Shown here: positions 9,000-18,758 of the stretch, piece after piece
How positions within the stretch are numbered: position 1 is the first letter of the stretch
Layout of the letters: each line of letters opens with the position of its first letter
The notes under the pieces: model-generated
Seen by the model: only the letters and a program-made list of their open reading frames with translations
What the model was told of the DNA's origin: nothing
The model's database searches: none
NCBI GenBank assembly: GCA_017304475.1
Contig: JAFKKV010000011.1
Span: 62,001-126,000, forward strand
Reading direction: 5' to 3'
Origin: Hyphomicrobiales bacterium
GTDB taxonomy: Bacteria > Pseudomonadota > Alphaproteobacteria > Rhizobiales > Phreatobacteraceae
Length of the DNA stretch: 64,000 bases
Made by a program: the position numbers and the translations under genes

Positions 9000-10820
9000 A
9001 TGGACCGACTCAGACCGATCAAGCTCTGGCAGCAGAATGCCCTCTTCATTTGCCTCGGCCTCGCGGCATGTTTTTTGTTGAATGGATTTCAGAGCATCCG
9101 CTTCGGCGATCCGGCGTCGATTTCGGATGATCATCTTTTTCTTCTTGTGGAAATCAAGAGGATGCTCACCGGCGCCAGCTTTCGATATGAGCCAAAGCTG
9201 GGTTTTCCAGGCGTCCGCGATCAGATGCTGTTCCCTCTGTTCGATGGCAGCTATCGGCTCATCATTTGGATGCTCACCTTCACGACGAGCAACATATTTC
9301 TGATCGTCGACCGGCTCTACCTGATTGGCGTCGGGCTGATATTCATATCGTCCTACATCGCGCTGCGAAAATTGGATTTCTCGCCCTGGCTGAGCTGTTT
9401 TGGGTCGATCGCCTTTGCGATCACCCCCTATTTTGTCGTCAGGGCATATTCGCACGATCATCTCGCGCTCTATTTCAGTGTACCTCTTGGCGCGCTCTTG
9501 CCATTTCTTCTGGCGAAAGCCGAGACCGTCGAGGAGATGAGGAGAAGTCTCTTCGGCCCCTTCGCGATTGTGGTGCTCGTTATCGTCGCGACATCGGGGC
9601 TCTATTACGCTTTCTTCACTGCGATGTTCGTGATGCTGACGGGGGTGGCGCAAAGTTTCGCGCGCCGCAGGCTGGCACCGCTGCTTCTCGCCGCGGCCTT
9701 TTGCGCCGCGCTCGTCGTGGTCCTGCTTGTCGCGGGGTATCGTGCAGCTGTGCTCGATATCATGCGTGGGCAGATGCATTCGCCGTGGCGCGCGCCTTTT
9801 GAACAGCTCTATCACGGCATGCTGCTCAGCACCGCGATGCACGTGTACTCCGAGCTGGGACTATGGACACGAAGCTTCAATCTCTACCGGGATGCCATTT
9901 CCTCACCTGGTCTCGGCTTTGTATCGGGTGAAGCCTATCTTTTTGAATGGCCGGGTGTGGTCCTGACGACCACGATCCTGGTCTCGCCTGCCGCCTTCCT
10001 TCTTGGCCGGGTCTTCAATGGCCAAGATTTGGAGGCCGCCCGGCCACAGTCGCGGCAAGCGGCCATCTTGTTTTGGCTGCCAATGATGCTTATCACTTTT
10101 GGGATAATTTTCAGTATTCGCGGCGGTCTTGGTTATATATTCAATCACATAGTGGATGGGACGATCCGCTCTCAGGAGCGCGTTTTGCCATTTTTGACAT
10201 TTTTCGCGATTGTCATATTCTGTTCGGTGGCCAAATCCATTTGGAATTTCAGAAAAACGATCGGTATTCGCTGGTTGTCGGCGTTTTTGACTCTTGCGCT
10301 CATGGCCTCCTTGTTGCCTTCGGTCGGCGGTTTGGCGAACAAGCGCAATGCTCTCGATACGGCCGAGGGGCGAGCCAATCTGAAGAGCGTGGCGGATATG
10401 TTGACCGTCAAGACGCAGGCCGGACTGACCGCGATCCTCCAGCTTCCCTACCTGGCCTGGCCGGAGGCCCATCGGATGGAAGGCTTCGTGCCCTATCAAC
10501 ATCAGTTGCCATATCTCCTTGATGCCGATGACAGTCCAAGTCGCTGGAGCTACGGCCTGACGGTCGACCAGCCGACTCTCGATGCGGTGCGCAGCAGGCT
10601 GGACTTGGAGACCGCGCCCGACGCCTTGCCCGAGCGCGCGCGGGGCCTCGGCTTTGATGGCATGTTGATTGAGAAGGCGGCCTACCCCGCACGGGACGTC
10701 GCGGCTTTGATCGACGCCATCGAACGCGACGGTTCAAGCTGCAAGCTTTATGACGATCGATATCGTGTCTTGTTTGTGCTGACGAGGAACAGCTCCGGGG
10801 CGGCCTGCGCGCGACGATAG
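9000..10820 (+). CDS. Polytopic membrane protein, GT-C-like, A/T-richer than neighbours
   Basis: A 606-residue membrane protein with a signal-anchor-like first segment (residues 10-28), then GDPASISDDHLFLL, an acidic loop like that of GT-C glycosyltransferases. About ten further hydrophobic stretches follow, and a soluble C-terminal part of about 150 residues. No named family is recognisable. The ATG at 9000 has no convincing Shine-Dalgarno sequence, so the true start is uncertain. The base composition is visibly more A/T-rich than flanking genes, with runs of t/a uncommon elsewhere here, which hints at separate ancestry. It sits between the lipid genes and the CDP-sugar operon, so it may transfer or polymerise sugars for the surface glycan. 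Confidence 0.68.
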   Translation: MDRLRPIKLWQQNALFICLGLAACFLLNGFQSIRFGDPASISDDHLFLLVEIKRMLTGASFRYEPKLGFPGVRDQMLFPLFDGSYRLIIWMLTFTTSNIFLIVDRLYLIGVGLIFISSYIALRKLDFSPWLSCFGSIAFAITPYFVVRAYSHDHLALYFSVPLGALLPFLLAKAETVEEMRRSLFGPFAIVVLVIVATSGLYYAFFTAMFVMLTGVAQSFARRRLAPLLLAAAFCAALVVVLLVAGYRAAVLDIMRGQMHSPWRAPFEQLYHGMLLSTAMHVYSELGLWTRSFNLYRDAISSPGLGFVSGEAYLFEWPGVVLTTTILVSPAAFLLGRVFNGQDLEAARPQSRQAAILFWLPMMLITFGIIFSIRGGLGYIFNHIVDGTIRSQERVLPFLTFFAIVIFCSVAKSIWNFRKTIGIRWLSAFLTLALMASLLPSVGGLANKRNALDTAEGRANLKSVADMLTVKTQAGLTAILQLPYLAWPEAHRMEGFVPYQHQLPYLLDADDSPSRWSYGLTVDQPTLDAVRSRLDLETAPDALPERARGLGFDGMLIEKAAYPARDVAALIDAIERDGSSCKLYDDRYRVLFVLTRNSSGAACARR

Positions 10821-10943
10821 TCGCTCGCGGCGATCCGTTCACAACCTTCATATGCGCTTGTGCTGCGCGACCGTCGCAGCGCTTGATAGCCCTTCCAGAC
10901 CGCCCGCAAGGGGCGGCATCGTCGATTTTCGGACAAGAATGTC

Positions 10944-12008
10944 GTGACCGATATGTTCAAGAATGTTCGGGTCTTTGTCACCGGTCATACGGGCTTCAAG
11001 GGAAGCTGGCTGACGGCCTGGCTGAAAAGCGAGGGGGCCGCCGTTACCGGGCTGGCTTTGCCTCCGGAACCCGGAAGCGTCAATCTGTTCGAGGCGGCGG
11101 CCATCGCCGATGGCATGACGTCGGTTTTCGGCGACATCAGGGATCTGCGGCTGGTCCATGAAACTGTCACGCGGGCCAAGCCCGAAATCATCTTTCATCT
11201 TGCGGCCCAGCCGCTGGTTCGCCGCTCCTATGCAGATCCGACCGGCACTTTTGCCACCAATGTCATGGGCACGGTGAACGTGCTCGAGGCGGCCCGCCAT
11301 TGCGACAGTGTCAGGGCCTTCGTCTGCGTGACGACAGATAAGGTCTATCTCGACCGCGAATGGCCCTGGGGCTATCGAGAGACTGACAGGCTCGGCGGCA
11401 AAGATCCCTATAGCGCGAGCAAGGCCTGCGCCGAGCTCGTCGCGGCGTGCTACCGGCAGACCATGCTGGGCGGCCCCGGCGGCCCGCGCCTGGCAACCGT
11501 GCGGGGCGGCAACGTGATCGGCGGCGGGGACTGGTCGGAAGATCGGCTGATCCCCGATATCGTCCGCTCGATCATCGCTGGGAAGCCCGTCGTCCTGCGC
11601 AATCCGGACGCCATCCGACCCTGGCAACACGTGCTGGAGCTTGTGCACGCCTATCTGACACTGGGAAGCAAGCTCCTTGACGGGCAAGCTGATATCGATT
11701 GCGCCTGGAATTTCGGGCCCGCGCAGGAGGGTGAGCTGAGTGTCGAGGCGCTGCTTCGCGGCTTCCTCCAGGCCTGGGGCACGGATATCCCGATCGAAAT
11801 CCAGCGCTCCGTGTTGCCTGAGACCCAGGTTCTTCGGCTCGACGCGTCGCAGGCGCGCAGCCTGTTGGGCTGGAAGCCGCGTCTCGATGCGCGCGAGACC
11901 ATCGCCCTGACGGCCCATTGGTATCGGCGGTTCCATGGGGGTGACGAGCCACGTCAACTGGTGTCGGAGGCAATCGGCAGCTATAGACGGCGTGGCTGCG
12001 CTGCTTGA
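10944..12008 (+). CDS. rfbG: CDP-glucose 4,6-dehydratase
   Basis: This 354-residue extended SDR converts CDP-D-glucose to CDP-4-keto-6-deoxy-D-glucose. It opens with VFVTGHTGFKGSWL, the form of the NAD motif specific to this enzyme. It also has FHLAAQPLVRRSYADP, VTTDKVY (catalytic Thr-Asp-Lys region) and the active-site YxxxK in DPYSASKACAEL. The following genes supply the substrate (RfbF) and the next step (RfbH), confirming the assignment. It is the first gene of a seven-gene same-strand run ending at 18465. Confidence 0.94.
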   Translation: MTDMFKNVRVFVTGHTGFKGSWLTAWLKSEGAAVTGLALPPEPGSVNLFEAAAIADGMTSVFGDIRDLRLVHETVTRAKPEIIFHLAAQPLVRRSYADPTGTFATNVMGTVNVLEAARHCDSVRAFVCVTTDKVYLDREWPWGYRETDRLGGKDPYSASKACAELVAACYRQTMLGGPGGPRLATVRGGNVIGGGDWSEDRLIPDIVRSIIAGKPVVLRNPDAIRPWQHVLELVHAYLTLGSKLLDGQADIDCAWNFGPAQEGELSVEALLRGFLQAWGTDIPIEIQRSVLPETQVLRLDASQARSLLGWKPRLDARETIALTAHWYRRFHGGDEPRQLVSEAIGSYRRRGCAA

Positions 12009-12128
12009 CATGGGGTCCGCGCCGCCGCGAGCGGCGAGCGTGAAATTGCCTCGCCCGGCGTTCGCCCGACGTCGTTATGCCGCGAGAAAAAAGCGAGATA
12101 TCGCGACAGTGATTGCAAGGGGAATGCT

Positions 12129-12899
12129 GTGAAGGCGGTCATACTGGCAGGCGGCCTGGGGACCCGGCTGAGTGAGGAAACATCGATCCGGCCCAAGCCG
12201 ATGGTCGAGATCGGCGGCCGCCCGATCCTCTGGCATATCATGAAGATCTATTCGGCCCATGGCATCAACGATTTCGTCGTCTGCCTGGGCTACAAGGGCT
12301 ATGTGATCAAAGAGTATTTCGCCAACTATGCCTTGCATATGTCGGATGTCACCTTCGACATGCGGACCGGCGAGGCCAAGGTTCACCGGAACGACGCGGA
12401 AGACTGGCGGGTTTCGCTGGTTGATACCGGTGAGCCGACACAAACCGGCGGGCGCCTGAAGCGCGTTCTGCCCCATATCGGGGATGAGCACTTCTGCCTG
12501 ACCTATGGCGACGGCGTCTCCAATATCGACGTGAAGGCGACGATCGCCTTCCATCATGAGCATGGCGATATGGCTACGGTGTCCGCTGTCTATCCGCCGC
12601 GCCGCTTCGGGCAGCTCGACATCGTCGGCGACCGTGTCCGCGATTTCAAGGAAAAGCCCGACGGCGAAGGCGGTTACGTCAATGGCGGCTTCTTCGTTCT
12701 GTCGCCGAAGGTCGGTGACTATATCGCTGGCGATGCCACCGTCTGGGAACGCGAGCCGCTGGAGCGCCTGTCGAAAGAAGGGCAGCTGCACGCCTTCCGC
12801 CACTCCGGTTTCTGGCAACCGATGGATACATTGCGCGACAAGACCTACCTGGAGGAGCTGTGGGAACGCGGCACGGCGCCCTGGAAGATCTGGTCCTGA
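12129..12899 (+). CDS. rfbF: Glucose-1-phosphate cytidylyltransferase
   Basis: This 256-residue nucleotidyltransferase makes CDP-glucose from glucose 1-phosphate and CTP. It begins [17 protein letters not shown], the sugar-nucleotidyltransferase G-rich motif. [19 protein letters not shown] and YGDGVSNID follow, with the metal-binding Asp. The C-terminal [18 protein letters not shown] is characteristic of RfbF/DdhA. The start is a GTG at 12129 about six bases after AGGGGA. The stop overlaps the ATG of rfbH (TGATG). It supplies CDP-glucose to the dehydratase encoded just upstream. Confidence 0.95.
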   Translation: MKAVILAGGLGTRLSEETSIRPKPMVEIGGRPILWHIMKIYSAHGINDFVVCLGYKGYVIKEYFANYALHMSDVTFDMRTGEAKVHRNDAEDWRVSLVDTGEPTQTGGRLKRVLPHIGDEHFCLTYGDGVSNIDVKATIAFHHEHGDMATVSAVYPPRRFGQLDIVGDRVRDFKEKPDGEGGYVNGGFFVLSPKVGDYIAGDATVWEREPLERLSKEGQLHAFRHSGFWQPMDTLRDKTYLEELWERGTAPWKIWS

Positions 12900-14269
12900 T
12901 GTCGGAGAACCCCATGACGTCGATGTCGGAACTCAGCGATTTGCGTGCGCAGATCCTTGCCTTGTCTGAGCGTTATGCTGAGCTCGCGCATGGCCCGAAG
13001 CCTTTCGTTCCCGGCAGTAGCGCCGTGCCGCCAAGCGGCAAGGTGCTCGGCGCCCGGGAAATGCGCCTCCTGGTGGATTCATGCCTCGATTTCTGGCTGA
13101 CGACCGGCCGGTTCAACTCCCAGTTCGAGGCGGTTCTCGCCAAGACCACAGGGGTCAGGCGCACACTGACGACCAATTCCGGCTCGTCGGCCAATCTGCT
13201 GGCTGCAACGGCCTTGACGTCGCACATGCTCGGCGAGCGCGCTCTGAAGCCCGGCGATGAGGTCATCACCTGCGCGACGGGTTTCCCGACGACGATCAAT
13301 CCTTTGATGCAGAACGGCCTGCTTCCGGTCTTCCTCGATGTCGAACTGGGTACCTACAATATCGACGTGACGCATCTCGAAGAGGCGCTGACGCCCCGGA
13401 CTCGCGCGATCATGGTCGCTCATGCCCTGGGCAATCCCTTCGACCTCGGCGTCATCGCCGATTTCGCCAAGAAGCACGGCCTCTTCCTGATCGAGGATTG
13501 CTGCGACGCGCTGGGGGCGACCTATCGCGGCCGCAAGGTCGGCACCTTTGGCGAGCTGGGAACGCTGTCGTTCTATCCGGCCCACCACATCACCATGGGT
13601 GAAGGCGGCGCGGTTCTGTGCAACAGCACGCTGTTCAAGCGCATCGTAGAATCGATCCGCGACTGGGGCCGCGACTGCTATTGCGAACCGGGCAAGGACA
13701 ACACCTGCAAGCAGCGCTTCGGCTGGGCGCTCGGCGAGCTGCCCTTCGGCTACGACCACAAATATACCTATTCGCACCTCGGCTATAATCTCAAGATCAC
13801 CGACATGCAGGCGGCGATCGGCCTGGCTCAGCTTGAGCGGCTGGACGATTTCGTCGCCGCGCGCCGCCATAACTGGCAATATCTGCGCGATGGCCTGCGT
13901 GATCTCGAACACATTTTCCTGCTGCCCGAGCCGACCGCCGACAGCGAACCATCCTGGTTCGGTTTCTGCCTGACGCTGCGGCCCGATGTGCCGATTGATC
14001 GCGAAGACATGCTGCGCTTCCTGAACGACGAACGGAAGGTCGGCACCCGCCTGTTGTTCGGCGGCAATCTGCTGCGCCAGCCCTACATGAAGGACCGGAA
14101 CCACCGGGTCGTCGGTACGCTCGACAACAGCGACGTGGTCATGCGGCGGACCTTCTGGGTCGGTGTCTATCCCGGCCTCGGGCATGAGCATCTCGACTAT
14201 GTCCTGGAGTGCCTGCACGATTATGTAAGGCTTCACAGTTCGCGCGTAGCGGCCGCGGCCACGCTGTAA
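12899..14269 (+). CDS. rfbH: CDP-4-keto-6-deoxy-D-glucose 3-dehydrase (E1)
   Basis: This PMP-dependent [2Fe-2S] enzyme (456 residues) removes the C-3 hydroxyl from CDP-4-keto-6-deoxyglucose, working with a separate reductase. It has the aminotransferase fold, but the usual PLP lysine is replaced by His in [16 protein letters not shown], the hallmark of this group. The iron-sulphur motif C-x57-C-x-C-x7-C is intact: it begins at the second Cys of IEDCCD and ends in [12 protein letters not shown]. The ATG at 12899 overlaps the rfbF stop; a second ATG at 12914 has a good GGAGAA in front and could be the real start. No E3 reductase gene is visible in the window. Confidence 0.95.
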   Translation: MSENPMTSMSELSDLRAQILALSERYAELAHGPKPFVPGSSAVPPSGKVLGAREMRLLVDSCLDFWLTTGRFNSQFEAVLAKTTGVRRTLTTNSGSSANLLAATALTSHMLGERALKPGDEVITCATGFPTTINPLMQNGLLPVFLDVELGTYNIDVTHLEEALTPRTRAIMVAHALGNPFDLGVIADFAKKHGLFLIEDCCDALGATYRGRKVGTFGELGTLSFYPAHHITMGEGGAVLCNSTLFKRIVESIRDWGRDCYCEPGKDNTCKQRFGWALGELPFGYDHKYTYSHLGYNLKITDMQAAIGLAQLERLDDFVAARRHNWQYLRDGLRDLEHIFLLPEPTADSEPSWFGFCLTLRPDVPIDREDMLRFLNDERKVGTRLLFGGNLLRQPYMKDRNHRVVGTLDNSDVVMRRTFWVGVYPGLGHEHLDYVLECLHDYVRLHSSRVAAAATL

Positions 14270-14322
14270 TTCTTGCGGCTCGGCCAAAAGCTGTCGAACG
14301 GAAGTGGAATTTTGGAGTCTGC

Positions 14323-16146
14323 ATGATGACTGGCGCCGAATATATTGCCGCCTTTCTGGCCCGCATCGGCAGCCGCCGCGTTTTCACGCTGACCGGCGGC
14401 GCCTGCGCCTTTCTGATCGACGCGGTCGGGCAGCATCCGGATCTGGATGTCGTCTGTGTGCAGAACGAACAGGCTGCGGCGATGGCGGCCGATGCGGTGT
14501 GGCGGACGAGCCGGCGCATCGGCGTGACGATGGCAACCTCGGGCCCTGGCGCAACCAACCTGATCACCGGTATCGCCTGCTCCTATTTCGATTCCATTCC
14601 GTCCCTGCACATCACCGGCCAGGTCAATCAGCGCGAAAGCAGCGCGATCCATGGGGCCAACGTTCGTCAATCGGGTTTCCAGGAAACCAAGATCGTCGAA
14701 ATGGTTCAGCCGATCACCAAATATGCGGTGAAGGTGCGCGACACGGACGAACTGCAGCGCGAGCTTGCAAAGGCCGTGTCACTGGCGACCAGCGGCCGCA
14801 TGGGCCCTGTTCTCATCGACGTCCCCATGGACGTTCAACAGGCGCCGGTAACCCCGCTTGCCGCGGATATCGCCGAACTCATTGTGCCCGGGGCCGAACC
14901 GGAGGAGAAAGTTCACGCGGTTGCGGCAGCGCTTGCGGGGACGCTGGCTGCAGCGGAGCGGCCCGTGGTGTTGTGGGGCGGCGGCATTGGCCTGGCGCAG
15001 GTCGAAACAGAGCTTGCGGCCTGGCTCACCGGAACGGGCATCCCCTTCGTCTCGAGCTGGGCCGGCCTGACGGCCTTCGACCATGACCACCCGGCCTATG
15101 TCGGCCAGATCGGCGTCTACGGCAATCGCGGCGCCAATTTCGTGCTGCAGAATGCCGACACCGTCATCGTCCTGGGCAGCCGCCTCGACAACAGGCAGCG
15201 GTCCGGCAATGCCGACAATTTCGCGCGCGGAGCCATTGTCCATGTCATCGATGTCGACGATGAGGAATTGAAAAAATATGGATCGGGACGCTATCGCTGC
15301 GGCCAGTTGAACCTGGCCGCGCTGCCGGATGTGCTGGCCCGCCTGCCCAGGCCGTGCCTCAGCGAAGACTGGCTTGCCTATGTCGGCGAAATGAAAGCCA
15401 CCTTCTATGGCCGCGAAACCAGTTCGACCGCCCGCAAGCTGAACACCCTCTCGCCCTATGACGTCGTGCGCCGCATGAGCGAAATCGCCGACGAGGACGC
15501 CATCGTCGCCGCCGACACCGGTGCCGCCGTCTGCTGGCTGCATCAGGCCTTCAAGATCAAGCGTCATCACCTGTTCACGGCCGGCGGCAATTCGCCGATG
15601 GGTTATGCGCTTTGCGCCGCGATCGGCGCCAAGCTCGAGGCGCCCGAACGACAGGTCATATCCTATAACGGCGACGGCGGATTCCAGGTCAACATCCAGG
15701 AATTGCAGACGTTGAAGCACCTGGATCTCGATGTCGCCGTCGTCATCATGAACAACGGCTGCTACGGCATCATCAAGCAGTTCCAGGACAGTTATCTCGG
15801 CAGCCGCTACACCGCGTCGCGCGATGGCTACAGTGCGCCGGATTTCGGACGGATCGCGCATGCCTATGGGCTCGGCTATGCCAGGATCGAGCGGATGGAG
15901 GACCTGACGCCCGATCTGTTCCGCCGCGGCGCGATCATCATCGACGTCATCTTGAGCGAGCATACCTTGATCGAACCGAAACTCGAGATGGGCCGGCCGA
16001 TCAATGACCAATATCCCTATCTCGCCGACGAGGATTATCGGCGGGGCAACCGGTTCGTCGATTATCCGAGGCCGGCCGCACTTTTGGCCACGGCAGCATC
16101 CAAAGCCGACGGCCTGCGCGAAGGCAGCTCCGGCGAGGGCACCTGA
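14323..16146 (+). CDS. Thiamine-diphosphate enzyme, YerE-like (branched-sugar forming)
   Basis: A 607-residue thiamine-diphosphate enzyme of the acetolactate-synthase superfamily. The N-terminal PYR domain has the catalytic Glu in VQNEQAAAMAADA and the TSGPGATNL motif. The central domain has VVLWGGGIG. The C-terminal PP domain has the metal/ThDP motif YNGDGGFQVN ending in NNGCYG. In the Yersinia yersiniose pathway, YerE uses pyruvate to attach a two-carbon branch to a CDP-3,6-dideoxy-4-ketosugar. The position directly after rfbG-rfbF-rfbH makes this role likely, though ordinary acetolactate synthase activity cannot be excluded from motifs alone. GGAG lies five bases before the ATG at 14323. 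It is followed three bases later by an SDR gene. Confidence 0.85.
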   Translation: MMTGAEYIAAFLARIGSRRVFTLTGGACAFLIDAVGQHPDLDVVCVQNEQAAAMAADAVWRTSRRIGVTMATSGPGATNLITGIACSYFDSIPSLHITGQVNQRESSAIHGANVRQSGFQETKIVEMVQPITKYAVKVRDTDELQRELAKAVSLATSGRMGPVLIDVPMDVQQAPVTPLAADIAELIVPGAEPEEKVHAVAAALAGTLAAAERPVVLWGGGIGLAQVETELAAWLTGTGIPFVSSWAGLTAFDHDHPAYVGQIGVYGNRGANFVLQNADTVIVLGSRLDNRQRSGNADNFARGAIVHVIDVDDEELKKYGSGRYRCGQLNLAALPDVLARLPRPCLSEDWLAYVGEMKATFYGRETSSTARKLNTLSPYDVVRRMSEIADEDAIVAADTGAAVCWLHQAFKIKRHHLFTAGGNSPMGYALCAAIGAKLEAPERQVISYNGDGGFQVNIQELQTLKHLDLDVAVVIMNNGCYGIIKQFQDSYLGSRYTASRDGYSAPDFGRIAHAYGLGYARIERMEDLTPDLFRRGAIIIDVILSEHTLIEPKLEMGRPINDQYPYLADEDYRRGNRFVDYPRPAALLATAASKADGLREGSSGEGT

Positions 16147-16149
16147 GAT

Positions 16150-17115
16150 ATGAGATTGCTCGTCACGGGAGCGGCAGGTTTTGTCGGTTCGGCGGTGGCC
16201 GGCGAGGCGGTCCGATCAGGCCACGATGTCGTCGGCATTGTTCGCCCGAAGGCGAGTGCGCAAACCTTCGGTGACGTGCCGTCCCCATTCCTGTCTGTCG
16301 CCGCCGATTTCCGCGACGGTGCTGCGATGGCCGAAATCATCCGCCGGACACGCCCGGACGTCGTTGTCCATATCGGCTGGAGCGGGGTCGACGGCGCCAG
16401 CCGAAACGGCATTGCGCAGATCAACGACAATATCGCGGCGGCTTGCGCCCTGGTCGAGGCCTGCGCCGAAGCCGGCGTTCGAAAGTTCGTCGGCATCGGG
16501 TCCCAGGCCGAATACGGCTTGCTCAGCGGCAAGGTGAGCGAAGACCAGCTTCCCATGCCGACATCCCTGTATGGCGCGACCAAGCTGTCGGTACAGCTGC
16601 TGACGCGGCAGTTGGCCGCGCAATCCGGATTATCCTTCGCCTGGCTGCGCCTGTTCGCCGCCTATGGGCCGGGCGATCGACCCCACTGGCTCATTCCCTC
16701 GTTGATCGAGACCATGCTTGACGGGCGCCGCCCGAAAACGACCGTGGGAACGCAGCGCTGGGATTATCTTTATATTGACGACGTCGCGCGTGGGATCCTC
16801 GCCGTGGCCGAGACGGAGGCCGCCGAGGGGGTCTTCAATCTCGGATCCGGCGTGCCCGTGCCGGTACGGACTGTCGTCGAGCATATTCGCGATCTGGCCG
16901 CGCCCGGCATGGACCTGGTCTTCGGCGAAATTCCCTATGGTCCGGCTCAGATCTGGCATCTCGAGGCCGATGTGACGCGGCTGAAGATCGCAGCCGGATG
17001 GGCGCCTCAGGTTGAAATCCAGGCCGGCCTGGCCAGGACGGTGGCCTGGCATCGCGAGCGCCGCCGGCAAAGCCAGACGAATGGTCTGACCAGCGGAGAC
17101 GGCGTCCGTGTTTGA
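16150..17115 (+). CDS. NAD-dependent epimerase/dehydratase (sugar reductase candidate)
   Basis: A 321-residue extended SDR with LLVTGAAGFVGSAV at the N-terminus, VGIGSQAEYG, the catalytic YxxxK in SLYGATKLS, and the RWDYLYIDDVARG block typical of nucleotide-sugar SDRs. In yersiniose biosynthesis a reductase (YerF) reduces the branch ketone after YerE. The gene order here makes this protein a candidate for that step, but it could instead epimerise or reduce at the ring. It starts three bases after the YerE-like gene and overlaps gtrA by eight bases. Confidence 0.82.
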   Translation: MRLLVTGAAGFVGSAVAGEAVRSGHDVVGIVRPKASAQTFGDVPSPFLSVAADFRDGAAMAEIIRRTRPDVVVHIGWSGVDGASRNGIAQINDNIAAACALVEACAEAGVRKFVGIGSQAEYGLLSGKVSEDQLPMPTSLYGATKLSVQLLTRQLAAQSGLSFAWLRLFAAYGPGDRPHWLIPSLIETMLDGRRPKTTVGTQRWDYLYIDDVARGILAVAETEAAEGVFNLGSGVPVPVRTVVEHIRDLAAPGMDLVFGEIPYGPAQIWHLEADVTRLKIAAGWAPQVEIQAGLARTVAWHRERRRQSQTNGLTSGDGVRV

Positions 17116-17512
17116 TCCGCGGCGCCTTCTCCGGGACGCTCCGCTTCGACGTTTCGTCCTGTTCCTGGCCGTAGGTGTCCTCAATACGGTGTTCGGCTAC
17201 GGCCTCTATTTCGGCCTGTCCTTGACCGGCCTGTTGCCAGAAATGGCCTTGCTGTTCGCCACCATCGTCGGTGTCCTTTTCAATTTCCTGACGACCGGGC
17301 GGCTGGTCTTCGACAACCGCGACCGGCGCAAGTTCGGCAGGTTCATTGGCGTCTATGCCGCGATCTACGTGCTCAACGCCCTGCTGCTCCGAGGCCTGAT
17401 CTCCGCCGGGTTCAGCCCTCAGCTGTCACAGCTTCTGCTTCTGCCGGCGATTGTGGTCGTCAACTTCGCCGCCATGCGGCTTTTCGTCTTCCAGAGTGAG
17501 GCTATCAGGTGA
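17108..17512 (+). CDS. GtrA-family membrane protein
   Basis: A 134-residue protein with four hydrophobic segments and the GtrA start pattern RRFVLFLAVGVLNTVFGYGLYF. The second half includes TIVGVLFNFLTTGRLVF, the conserved NF...R region. GtrA proteins act in membrane translocation of polyprenyl-phosphate-linked sugars and are usually paired with a GtrB glycosyltransferase, which follows here with a 4-base overlap. The GTG start at 17108 overlaps the upstream gene. This pairing indicates that the sugar made by the operon decorates an envelope polymer outside the inner membrane. Confidence 0.9.
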   Translation: MFDPRRLLRDAPLRRFVLFLAVGVLNTVFGYGLYFGLSLTGLLPEMALLFATIVGVLFNFLTTGRLVFDNRDRRKFGRFIGVYAAIYVLNALLLRGLISAGFSPQLSQLLLLPAIVVVNFAAMRLFVFQSEAIR

Positions 17513-18465
17513 AGACAATCACTGTCGTTTCCCCCTGCTACCAGGAAGAGAGCAATGTTCGCGCCTGTTATGAGGCCGTGAAGCTGATCTTCGAGAGGGA
17601 CCTGCCCGGCTATCGCAGGGAGCACATATTCTCGGACAATGCCTCGACCGACGGCACGGTCGAGATCCTGCGCGACATCGCCGCCAAGGACGATAATGTC
17701 AAAGTCATCGTCAACTCGCGCAATTTCGGCCCGTTCCGCTCCATGTTCAACGGGCTGCGCTATGCGACCGGCGACGCGATCCTGGTCTTTCTGCCAGTCG
17801 ACCTCCAGGACCCTCCGGAACTCATTCCTGAATTCGTCCGCCATTGGGAAAACGGCATCGAGGTCGTTGCCGGCGAGCGGGCGAACCGGGAGGAAACGGC
17901 GCTCCTGCGCCTGTGCCGGAACATTTTCTACCGGATCGTCAATGGTCTGTCCGACTTCGAGATCCCCGAGGGGGTCGGCGAGTTCCAGCTGATCGACCGC
18001 AAGGTCTGGCAGGCGGTGATCGCGCGGGACGACCATTATCCCTATATCCGCGGGATCATCGCGTCCTGTGGCTTCAAGCGGCTGATCATTCCCTACACGT
18101 GGCGGGCGCGCAAACAGGGGATTTCGAAGAACAATCTGCCGCGCCTGATCGACCAGGCGCTCAACGGCATATTTTCGTTCACCAATGCGCCCATGCGCTT
18201 CTGCACCCTGGTCGGTTTCGGCCTCGCCGGTCTGTGCATGCTCTATGCGTTCTATTCCCTCCTCGCTTATTTTCTGACCCCGCATCTGGCGCCCCGCGGC
18301 ATTCAGACCATCATCGTCTCGCTGTTCTTCCTCTCCGGCGTCCAGCTGGCCTTTATCGGCATGCTCGGCGAATATGTGACGTCGATCCATTCACAAGTGC
18401 GCCGCGGGCCCATGGTGGTTGAGCGCGAGCGCATCAATATTCCGGCGGAGCCTGCGCCGAAATAG
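17509..18465 (+). CDS. GtrB/DPM1-like polyprenyl-phosphate glycosyltransferase (GT2)
   Basis: A 318-residue GT2 enzyme with two C-terminal membrane helices. The N-terminus TITVVSPCYQEESNV leads into FSDNASTDGTVEIL, and the metal-binding loop is FLPVDLQDPPELIPE (DxxD form of this subfamily). VAGERANREE and the helices at about 225-250 and 265-290 match bacterial GtrB/dolichol-phosphate-mannose synthase-like proteins. These load a sugar from its nucleotide donor onto undecaprenyl phosphate. The GTG start overlaps the gtrA stop (GTGA). It is the last gene of the CDP-sugar operon. Confidence 0.9.
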   Translation: MKTITVVSPCYQEESNVRACYEAVKLIFERDLPGYRREHIFSDNASTDGTVEILRDIAAKDDNVKVIVNSRNFGPFRSMFNGLRYATGDAILVFLPVDLQDPPELIPEFVRHWENGIEVVAGERANREETALLRLCRNIFYRIVNGLSDFEIPEGVGEFQLIDRKVWQAVIARDDHYPYIRGIIASCGFKRLIIPYTWRARKQGISKNNLPRLIDQALNGIFSFTNAPMRFCTLVGFGLAGLCMLYAFYSLLAYFLTPHLAPRGIQTIIVSLFFLSGVQLAFIGMLGEYVTSIHSQVRRGPMVVERERINIPAEPAPK

Positions 18466-18690
18466 GGTGGAACTTGCCGACACGGCCGGACGATGCCGCG
18501 CATTCGGGGCGTGGAAGAACGGTCGGCCGTCTGATCGGAACGCGTCGTCCGGGGGTTCGGTCGCGCCTCTCGCCGGGAGGGCCGGCTTGGCTGATGGCGG
18601 GCGCTGGTCGCGCCTGCTACGTGTTCGATGGCTGGGGCCGCTTCGCCAGGGCCGGCATTTCGAAGCGTCTCGCCCTCCCATCCCGTTCCC

Positions 18691-18728
18691 AAAAACCAGC
18701 GGGGCGGCCCGGTTGCCCGAGCCGCCCC
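18691..18728 (-). terminator. Rho-independent terminator of the repeat-protease gene
   Basis: On the minus strand an 8-bp stem (arms 18721-18728 and 18701-18708, extended by three more pairs inside) is followed within five bases by a run of five T. It lies 30 bases past the stop of the protease gene. The rest of 18466-18758 shows no gene or repeat. Confidence 0.75.
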
Positions 18729-18758
18729 ACATGATCACGCAGCGACAGCCTTAAATCG

